12,358 nt of DNA from JAWXVD01 sp044425705. Its GTDB lineage: Bacteria; Bacillota; Clostridia; Lachnospirales; Lachnospiraceae. The stretch covers positions 1 through 12,358 of the forward strand of contig JAWXVD010000101.1 in the NCBI GenBank assembly GCA_044425705.1, given 5' to 3'. Of the stretch, positions 5,268-10,301 are shown in pieces. The translations under genes were made by a program, and so were the position numbers. The notes below the pieces were generated by a model, which searched no databases, was not told where the DNA came from, and was given only the letters and a program-made list of their open reading frames with translations. Every line of letters begins with the position of its first letter. Positions within the stretch are counted from its first letter, which is position 1.

Positions 5268-5310
5268 AAAAAAGTACAGCCTACGTTTATTCTTTGTAGG
5301 CTGTACTTTT
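5268..5310 (-). terminator. strong terminator after the RelA/SpoT-domain gene pair
   Basis: A perfect 15 bp stem (5270-5284 with 5296-5310, core GTACAGCCTAC) and a U-tract of six on the minus strand. The stem overlaps the stop codon of the DUF6718-like gene. Confidence 0.88.
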
Positions 5311-5533
5311 ACATATTCATTACTTTTTGTTCAAAAGCTTCTTCTGTATCTACAAATACATATGGCTCATATTCTCCATATGCTGACGGTCTACTAATTG
5401 TTACCAGTTGCACTACCTCTTTGTTAGAAGCTTTATATAATTTTGATTTAAAACTTGCCAAGGCTTTTCCATGTTCTGCTTTTAAAGCAATACAACCAGT
5501 CTCTTCAAATTTCTTAGCTATTAGATAACACAT
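5309..5533 (-). CDS. small DUF6718-like protein, partner of the RelA/SpoT-domain protein
   Basis: A 74-residue soluble protein with conserved-looking blocks MCYLIAKKFEETGCIALKAE, HGKALASFKSKL and VTISRPSAYGEYEPYVFVDT. I recognise it as DUF6718-like, a small family of unknown function in Clostridia. The ATG at 5531-5533 lies inside the end of the RelA/SpoT-domain gene (20-base overlap) and has a very strong GGAGGTG site nine bases upstream, so it can be made at high level from the same mRNA. Strong independent ribosome loading on a small gene behind a potentially toxic synthetase fits an antitoxin role, but that is inference; it could equally be a substrate-binding accessory. Confidence 0.8.
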   Translation of the reverse strand: MCYLIAKKFEETGCIALKAEHGKALASFKSKLYKASNKEVVQLVTISRPSAYGEYEPYVFVDTEEAFEQKVMNM

Positions 5534-6125
5534 GATTTAACACCTCCATAAATTCTGTTTCCGTCTTAATATTTCCACTTTCATAATTTTGACGCATAGC
5601 TTTACCAAGTTCAGAATTATAATCTTTTTTCTTATAAATATACTTATGCAACCAATTATTTAATTGCCTATCATAAAAGGTATTGTATTGAATTTCTATT
5701 GGATAATATGAATTATCTACTTGAAAATATACATGTACACCCCTATATCCATCATCATTTGCTTTTCCTTGTGTCATGTCCGCAATTCTAATATTCTCAT
5801 TTTTTTCTAATGCAAGAACTTCAGTATAATTATCACATAACCCACGAAATCCCAAAATATCATTGAAAACTTTTCTTGTTTGATGTTCTGGATAGTAACG
5901 TTTATATTTATATTCTACAGATTGCATACTTTTAATCCTATAGTCCATCCTAATTTGTTGTAGCAATTCTGTATTATCTAAATATTCAATATATTTTTCA
6001 ATATCAGACATTAGCATTTTATGTTCAAAATAATGTAAATTTTTCTTCAGCGATACATCTAGTGATGTTTGATATGACAATTCACGTAACAACTCTAAGG
6101 ACAATCCATCTTTTTCTAGAATCAT
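5514..6125 (-). CDS. RelA/SpoT-domain nucleotidyltransferase, candidate toxSAS toxin
   Basis: A 203-residue protein built around a RelA/SpoT synthetase fold with no hydrolase, TGS or ACT domain. Visible motifs are RIKSMQS (63-69), FNDILGFRG (87-95, with Asp89 as the likely metal ligand), DDGYRGVH (124-131) and PIEIQYNTFYDRQLNNWLHK (142-161, with Glu144 as the second likely catalytic acid). The usual catalytic set thus looks intact. Such stand-alone enzymes either make (p)ppGpp, make a toxic analogue, or pyrophosphorylate tRNA 3' ends (toxSAS/CapRel group). The ATG at 6125 follows AGGTGGG, and a promoter lies at 6165-6193. Its overlap with a strongly translated 74-codon gene and its location among other toxin modules favour toxSAS over a housekeeping synthetase. 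Confidence 0.82.
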   Translation of the reverse strand: MILEKDGLSLELLRELSYQTSLDVSLKKNLHYFEHKMLMSDIEKYIEYLDNTELLQQIRMDYRIKSMQSVEYKYKRYYPEHQTRKVFNDILGFRGLCDNYTEVLALEKNENIRIADMTQGKANDDGYRGVHVYFQVDNSYYPIEIQYNTFYDRQLNNWLHKYIYKKKDYNSELGKAMRQNYESGNIKTETEFMEVLNHVLSNS

Positions 6126-6164
6126 AAATACCCACCTATTTGAAATTATTTATTTTATTGTCTA

Positions 6165-6193
6165 ATTATATGTTATACAATTAATAAATGCAA
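6165..6193 (-). promoter_or_regulatory. promoter of the RelA/SpoT-domain gene pair
   Basis: Minus-strand -10 TATAAT (6165-6170), a 17-base spacer, and TTGCAT (6188-6193) as a -35 with the TTG core. This gives a leader of about 35 bases before the ATG, so the module has its own promoter inside the island. Confidence 0.62.
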
Positions 6194-6220
6194 TCTTCAT
6201 TTAGAGAATAATTTATTCAT

Positions 6221-6253
6221 AAAATGCGGAACTACCCAATTAGGTTGCATTTT
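6221..6253 (-). terminator. hairpin after virD4
   Basis: Arms AAAATGC (6221-6227) and GCATTTT (6247-6253), with partial inner pairing, lie 20 bases past the virD4 stop. On the minus strand the T-run after the stem is short (GCATTTTATG), so termination is plausible but not strong. Confidence 0.4.
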
Positions 6254-6273
6254 ATCACAACCCTATCTTATTT

Positions 6274-7101
6274 TTATGCTACATCCACCTTCCCCAAATG
6301 ATAAGTTTCCACTTTATCATTTGCCTTCAGTTTTAATTTTCTGTCTAAAAATTTCTGTATATCGAAAGTGTTTTTCACATCATAATCTGATAAATATTTG
6401 TAATTTGGATGTTTGGTAATATCGTATTTATCACTAAAGAATGGCCGTACACCTCTAATCTGAAGAATACACTTCCCTCCATCCATAACTGCTAGTTCAT
6501 CCATTGACATTAGTTCTTTGCCAAGTTTTTGATAATTTAAACCATAGCTTCGATTGCTACCTCTTGTATCAGAAGTGTTGTAACTATCAATGGTTTCCTT
6601 GCCCATTGTCTCTGTTAAATCTTTTAATGTAGTTTTCTCTTTTCCACCCAAAAAGACCATGCTATCACAATTGCCTATAATTGTGTCTGCATGGTCTTTA
6701 TATAGTGCCTTTAACTGACTTTGTGCCTGCAATACAAGGCAGGCTGAAATCTCCCGTGATCGAATGGTAGCCATAAGTTTCTCAAGGTTTGGTATCTTTC
6801 CAATATTGGCACACTCATCAATCAAACAACGCACATGAACAGGAAGTCTACCACCATACACATCATCTGCTTTATCGCATAATAAATTGAAAAGCTGTGT
6901 ATAACACATAGACACTAAGAAATTAAAGGTGGAATCTGTATCACTAATAATGATAAACAAGGCTGTTTTTCTATCACCTAATTTATCTAGTTCTAATTCA
7001 TCGTACTCAGTTACATCACGAAGCTCCTTAATATCAAAGGGAGCAAGCCTTGCACCACCGGAAATTAAAATTGACTTAGCTGTTTTTCCCGATGCTAATT
7101 G
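6274..7101 (-). pseudogene. virD4: VirD4/TraG-type coupling protein, 5'-truncated
   Basis: The C-terminal part, about 275 codons, of a VirD4-type coupling ATPase, which normally links the relaxosome to a type IV secretion channel and has about 590-600 residues. Visible are GKTAKSILISGGARLAPFDI, ELELDKLGDRKTALFIIISD, Walker B CLIDECANIG (usually LLDEFANIG), SREISACLVLQAQSQLKALY, NCDSMVFLGGKEKTTLK and MDGGKCILQIRGVRPFFSDK. The frame meets a TGA at 7102-7104. The membrane helices and the P-loop domain are gone, so it cannot work as a pump. No proper start codon exists: the first candidate is an internal TTG at 6960. The break lies next to the TnpW gene, marking a recombination joint near 7102-7112. 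Confidence 0.92.
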
Positions 7102-7112
7102 TCAAGGACTTT

Positions 7113-7304
7113 TTAATCACTTAGTAAACTATTTTTATAATTATCACAGTCATCTAATACCATTCTTTTGATTTTATCATCTATCGTTTCACTAGTATTT
7201 TCATTGAAATGCACATTGATGTTGTAAGTGATTCCACCAATTTTATGAGTGAATGTTCCTTGTGGTGAAGAATTAGGTACTGATTTTGCTGTTTGTTCTG
7301 TCAT
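7113..7304 (-). CDS. tnpW: TnpW-family transposon protein
   Basis: A 63-residue protein of the TnpW family from Tn4451-like elements; function unknown. The pattern is a variable Ser/Pro-rich start (MTEQTAKSVPNSSPQGT), then KIGGITYNINVHFNENTSET and the conserved end IDDKIKRMVLDD. The reading frame extends to 7442, but the ATG at 7302-7304 matches the family start, has an AAAGGA site, and lies downstream of a terminator at 7334-7368, so the longer form is not credible. The C-terminus (CDNYKNSLLSD) ends next to the virD4 breakpoint and may be affected by it. Confidence 0.82.
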   Translation of the reverse strand: MTEQTAKSVPNSSPQGTFTHKIGGITYNINVHFNENTSETIDDKIKRMVLDDCDNYKNSLLSD

Positions 7305-7333
7305 ATAATTTGTTCCTTTCTGTATTTTCCCAT

Positions 7334-7368
7334 AAAAAAACAGGACAAATTTTCTTGTGAATTTGCCC
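7334..7368 (-). terminator. terminator after the DUF952 gene
   Basis: Stem of CAAATT (7346-7351) with AATTTG (7360-7365), extended by GG/CC pairs, then seven T on the minus strand. It separates DUF952 from TnpW, so TnpW needs its own promoter or read-through. Confidence 0.8.
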
Positions 7369-7419
7369 CATAATTTTACTATTTTATTTAATTTTTGCTT
7401 GAATATAATGCTCATAATC

Positions 7420-7767
7420 TCACAAATTACGCAATTCATCATTCATTACCCAAACCATATCTTCACTCCAAAGATGTGGTAAAACTCCGATAATAGAATT
7501 AGTGTTTAGTAGTCCATATATATGTGGATATTTTCTACCACAATTATCTAAATCCTCCCACAAAATTTCAGCTTCAACTTTTTCCGTATCAATTAATAGC
7601 AACACCATTTCTTTAGTTTCATTCTTAAAGTTAGGTGCTACATTTTTATAAGTATCGATGTCAGAACAGTGTATGAAACCACATTTTTCAATATACGTTT
7701 TACCGTAATATTCTTCTTTAATATATTCATTCCAAATTTCTTTTGTAAGCGTATGAAGTATAATCAT
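7420..7767 (-). CDS. DUF952 family protein
   Basis: A 115-residue soluble protein with the DUF952 pattern: MIILHTLTKEIWNEY at the start, GFIHCSDIDTY at about 30-40, a long acidic middle with LLLIDTEKVEAEILWEDLDN, and the C-terminal PHIYGLLNTNSIIGVLPHLW. The family's activity is not established; its fold has been compared with ADP-ribosyltransferase or 2'-phosphotransferase-like proteins, which I mention only as background. The start is the ATG at 7765-7767 with AAGGG upstream; a GTG three codons earlier would sit inside that ribosome site. It lies between the relaxase and TnpW, bounded by hairpins on both sides, so it is a single-gene insert or cargo rather than part of the mobilization operon. 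Confidence 0.8.
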   Translation of the reverse strand: MIILHTLTKEIWNEYIKEEYYGKTYIEKCGFIHCSDIDTYKNVAPNFKNETKEMVLLLIDTEKVEAEILWEDLDNCGRKYPHIYGLLNTNSIIGVLPHLWSEDMVWVMNDELRNL

Positions 7768-7796
7768 TTCACTCACCCTTTCCCATTATATAAATA

Positions 7797-7817
7797 ACCT
7801 CATATATTCCATGAGGT
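7797..7817 (-). terminator. hairpin between relaxase and DUF952
   Basis: Perfect 7 bp stem ACCTCAT (7797-7803) and ATGAGGT (7811-7817). On the minus strand it is followed by TATTTATATAAT, which is a weak U-tract and also contains a -10-like TATAAT only about 10 bases before the DUF952 ribosome site. Confidence 0.4.
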
Positions 7818-7866
7818 GTTTGTGTTCCCTACAGTTTACCACTTTTCCCACAAACATTCTAGCTCT

Positions 7867-9324
7867 TTACAATAAATTATCGTTTCTATTCCTATCTTTC
7901 ATTGGTTGTAAAATTTCCTCTCGTGTCTGTTCTTCTAGCACCTTTTTTATCTTTTCAGCAGTACCTATTTCCTCTTTTAATGCGTTCAGTTTCCACTCAC
8001 ATATAGAGATTGTATCTTCAAGAGCTACCCTCTCCTTTTTCCATTTTGACACATTGATTTTTTTCTTTTCATTAGCATATTGTCCCAACATTTTCCCTTG
8101 TTTTAAAGCCATTTCTATCTGTACATGATATTTTTCAAAATACTTTTTCTGTGCCTTGCCTTTTAAAGATTGATATTTTTTCTTGTAAGGTAAATTTTTC
8201 TGATATTGTTCCCCACATTCTATCCGTTTATCTATCTCAACAATCGTATTTTTGCACTGTTTTATCTCTTTTTGAATGGCATAAAAACTGGCATTTAATT
8301 CGCTGATTTTACTAGCAAATTCTTCTACTGTTTCAATCTTATGACAACGGATAAAGTTCCACATATTCATCTTGGATTGTAATGCTTTCAATCGTTGGTT
8401 GCTTGTTTTCCCCACTATTTTATTATTTTGAATATTGGCTAAAACAGAACCTTTTACATCTGCACTGGCAAGGTCTAGTGGCTGTGCTTTTAATTCTCTT
8501 TGCCACTTCATCAGTCTTGTAATTCTCGCTCTTAATATCTTAATTTCTTTATTATCCTCTGTGATTTGTCGATTGATATTCCCTCTATCAGTTACCATGC
8601 CTTTTTGCTCCATTTGGCACACTTGCACTCCTAAATGGATGGATGGGATTTGATGGATGCCTTGTCTTTCATAACTACGATGATCAATCCGTTCTGTATG
8701 TCCTAATTTTTCTAGGTAATGATTGCAATGCTTACTCCAATTTTTTCTCCATAATTCCGCATTAGTCTGCTCGTTCCAATCGGTTGTATTTACCTTAACA
8801 GACTTCCAATTTCCACTGGAAAGTTTGATGCGATTACCACTATCATCTAGCACATATTCTTTTCTTGATTTCGCTCCCCATTTTCCATCTTCCTCTATTG
8901 GTCGCATAGTCAACATGATATGGCAATGGGGATTACTTGGGTCTTTATTGTGAATACATAAATCGGCTATCATTCCCTTAGAAACAAAATTTGTATTGCA
9001 ATAATCAATCATCATTTTTTGCCATAGCTCTTGCGGTACTTCCTTAGGAATTGCTACTTCAATTTCTCGTGCTAATTGACTCTTTTTGGTGTTCTCTATC
9101 TTCTCCACTGCATTCCATAACACACTGCGGTCTGCATACTCTTTTGGTGCATGAGATGGTAATAAAATTATACTGGAATGGATGCCACCTTTCCTAGTAA
9201 AATCATGAGTTTCTCCATCATACTCATTATATATTTTCGTGCCACTTCTATAAGCAGCTGAAGCCACTGCTGACTTCCCTTTTCCTCTACTAATTACCTT
9301 AATACTACAGTGATAAATAGCCAT
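7867..9324 (-). CDS. MobA/MobL (MobQ-type) relaxase
   Basis: A 485-residue relaxase that would nick one strand at oriT and stay bound to the 5' end during transfer. The N-terminal domain (about 1-220) has the MobQ signatures: AIYHCSIKVISRGKGKSAVA, the SAAYRSG block with candidate nucleophile Tyr25, and the metal-binding HNKDPSNPHCHIM (His125, His133, His135). From about 245 onward it is highly charged and helical, with probable coiled coils (about 255-285 and 330-480) and no helicase or primase domain. The length is normal for the family in clostridial mobilizable elements. The ATG at 9322-9324 has AAAGGAG upstream, behind a long hairpin. The gene lies directly beside the oriT-like region, with DUF3847 on the far side. 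Confidence 0.95.
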   Translation of the reverse strand: MAIYHCSIKVISRGKGKSAVASAAYRSGTKIYNEYDGETHDFTRKGGIHSSIILLPSHAPKEYADRSVLWNAVEKIENTKKSQLAREIEVAIPKEVPQELWQKMMIDYCNTNFVSKGMIADLCIHNKDPSNPHCHIMLTMRPIEEDGKWGAKSRKEYVLDDSGNRIKLSSGNWKSVKVNTTDWNEQTNAELWRKNWSKHCNHYLEKLGHTERIDHRSYERQGIHQIPSIHLGVQVCQMEQKGMVTDRGNINRQITEDNKEIKILRARITRLMKWQRELKAQPLDLASADVKGSVLANIQNNKIVGKTSNQRLKALQSKMNMWNFIRCHKIETVEEFASKISELNASFYAIQKEIKQCKNTIVEIDKRIECGEQYQKNLPYKKKYQSLKGKAQKKYFEKYHVQIEMALKQGKMLGQYANEKKKINVSKWKKERVALEDTISICEWKLNALKEEIGTAEKIKKVLEEQTREEILQPMKDRNRNDNLL

Positions 9325-9348
9325 ACATTGCTCCTTTGTTCTAATTAG

Positions 9349-9398
9349 ACTTTATGAAAAAGACAATACTTTTTTCTAGTATTGTTTTTTCGTAAAGT
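9349..9398 (-). promoter_or_regulatory. long hairpin just before the relaxase ribosome site
   Basis: Arms 9349-9370 and 9378-9398 pair over about 20 bp with one T-G wobble and one bulged base; the inner part is ACAATACT/AGTATTGT. U-runs flank the inner stem on both strands, so it can act as a two-way terminator or attenuator. It stands 10-20 bases before the relaxase Shine-Dalgarno sequence, so it probably limits read-through from DUF3847 into the relaxase gene. Confidence 0.65.
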
Positions 9399-9530
9399 AC
9401 ACAAGCCAATCTTCGGATTGGCTTTGGGGTTATGGGGAGTGTACTCCTACGTGAACTTGTTCACGTTTGCTTCGCAGAACGCATGCACCATTTTTAATGG
9501 TGTATAAGTGCGCCCTTGTAAACAAGGGAC
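9396..9530. other. oriT: origin of transfer (oriT) with RSF1010-type nic core
   Basis: The plus strand at 9505-9516 reads TAAGTGCGCCCT, the core of the RSF1010/IncQ nic region, where MobQ relaxases cut between the G and the CCC (here 9512/9513 by analogy). A hairpin CACCATT-ttt-AATGGTG (9486-9502) ends three bases before that core, as in IncQ origins. On the other side CCCTTGT-aa-ACAAGGG (9513-9528) begins at the cut. Further hairpins are ACGTGAAC-tt-GTTCACGT (9449-9466) and AAGCCAATC-TTCG-GATTGGCTT (9403-9424), nested inside AGTACAC/GTGTACT (9396-9402, 9439-9445). The density of palindromes next to a MobQ relaxase gene makes this a strong call. Confidence 0.85.
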
Positions 9531-9830
9531 TTATTCTACCACACTAGAATTGCAGATTTTAGCAAGAATATTTTCAGCTTGCTGGGTCTGTAAACATGCC
9601 AATAGATATGCCTGCAACTGTTCATTTGATAGGGATATAATAGCGGGATGTGTGCTTTCTAAAATAGCACCTCGTTCAATTAATCTGCGTGTCCGCAATC
9701 GTTGTTCTTTTCCTCTTTCCCTCGATTCTAATTTCTCCAATAAATGTTCCTTTTGTTGTTTCTTTTCTTGTGCCTTTTCAAGTGCCATTTGGGTTGCTTT
9801 AATCTGCTCTACGATTGATTTTTTTTCCAT
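9531..9830 (-). CDS. DUF3847 protein, probable relaxosome accessory
   Basis: A 99-residue, strongly charged protein. The first half is a coiled-coil-like run of Lys, Glu and Gln (about 5-45). It is followed by the family hallmark RLRTRRLIERGAILES at about 44-59 and a helical tail. I recognise it as DUF3847, usually found next to MobA/MobL relaxases. The basic stretch at 38-52 could bind DNA, in the manner of MobC-type accessory proteins; this role is inferred from position. The ATG at 9828-9830 follows AGAGGAT. Its stop codon lies directly at the edge of the oriT palindromes, so the mRNA runs through oriT towards the relaxase gene. Confidence 0.78.
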   Translation of the reverse strand: MEKKSIVEQIKATQMALEKAQEKKQQKEHLLEKLESRERGKEQRLRTRRLIERGAILESTHPAIISLSNEQLQAYLLACLQTQQAENILAKICNSSVVE

Positions 9831-9864
9831 TATTTTATCCTCTTTATCTTAAATTAGAGTATAG

Positions 9865-9896
9865 AAAAAGACGGAAACAATCTTACTTGCTCCGTC
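9865..9896 (-). terminator. terminator after the DUF6809 gene at 9919
   Basis: Stem GACGGA (9870-9875) with TCCGTC (9891-9896) and an inner CAA/TTG pairing, followed by five T on the minus strand. It separates the recombinase transcript from DUF3847 and oriT. Confidence 0.75.
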
Positions 9897-9918
9897 CAAT
9901 TTTATTAGCTATATATTA

Positions 9919-10212
9919 TCATTGAAAACTTTTATCTTGGAATACTTCTATCATTAATTTTGTACCTAAAATAAATCCATCTTTAAACTTTTCTTCTTCA
10001 AAAAATGCTGAAACACTAATATATGCTTGCATAAAATTTTCAAATACTTCTTTCTCACTGTCTGTCATAAATGCATTTATTTCATCTTGTAATTCTACCA
10101 TTTTTTTAGCAATTGCATTGTACTCCTCTAACTTTGGTAGTTGACTTTTTGACCAAGGTGCAACTTCTCCATGATATAATGCTTTAAATATACTTCCTTC
10201 TTCCATTTTCAT
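9919..10212 (-). CDS. DUF6809-type small protein (second copy)
   Basis: A 97-residue paralogue of the protein at 2255-2557. It shares the N-terminal pattern GSIFKALYHGEVAPWSKSQL and the C-terminal EEEKFKDGFILGTKLMIEVF; the middle is diverged. No catalytic motif, signal or membrane segment is visible. Its ATG (10210-10212) overlaps the stop of the micro-ORF at 10209-10301 in the ATGA configuration, and that ORF overlaps the recombinase end, so it is translated from the recombinase mRNA. No good independent ribosome site is seen (only GGGG nearby), which supports coupling. Co-transcription with the recombinase suggests a link to element maintenance or regulation, but there is no direct evidence. 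Confidence 0.8.
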   Translation of the reverse strand: MKMEEGSIFKALYHGEVAPWSKSQLPKLEEYNAIAKKMVELQDEINAFMTDSEKEVFENFMQAYISVSAFFEEEKFKDGFILGTKLMIEVFQDKSFQ

Positions 10213-10301
10213 ACCCCATATTCTTTCGTAAATTTTATACTCATTAATTTAGATGCTTTTTCCCATGAAAAGATATCACCACGAAACATCCCATCATACA
10301 T
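10209..10301 (-). CDS. 30-residue micro-ORF linking recombinase and DUF6809 genes
   Basis: A short frame starting MYDGMFRGDIFSWEKASKLM and ending KEYGV. Its ATG lies inside the last codons of the recombinase (ATGTATGA overlap) and its stop overlaps the DUF6809 start (ATGA). Overlaps at both ends are unlikely for a random frame and indicate a chain of coupled translation. The pattern F-RGDIFSWEKASKL loosely resembles the opening of DUF6809 proteins (Y-HGEVAPWSKSQL), so it may be a truncated relative. It could act only as a ribosome bridge. No function is known to me. Confidence 0.55.
   Translation of the reverse strand: MYDGMFRGDIFSWEKASKLMSIKFTKEYGV

Noticed and set aside
6274..6960. Treating the virD4 fragment as a complete 228-codon gene
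   Set aside because: The start would be an internal TTG in the middle of the conserved ALFIIISDTD block, and coding similarity continues upstream to 7101.
6929..7171. Plus-strand frame opposite the virD4 fragment
   Set aside because: Shadow of the virD4 reading frame, without a ribosome site.
7113..7442. Longer 109-codon version of TnpW
   Set aside because: The extension would cross a strong intrinsic terminator and overlap DUF952; the family start is the ATG at 7302-7304.
9349..9530. Cluster of palindromes considered as a CRISPR-like or REP repeat array
   Set aside because: The hairpins are all different in sequence and size, with no repeat-spacer periodicity; an oriT next to a relaxase explains them.
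7811..9852. Several plus-strand frames opposite the relaxase, oriT and DUF3847
   Set aside because: All are antisense to convincing genes, and one crosses the oriT palindromes; none has supporting signals.
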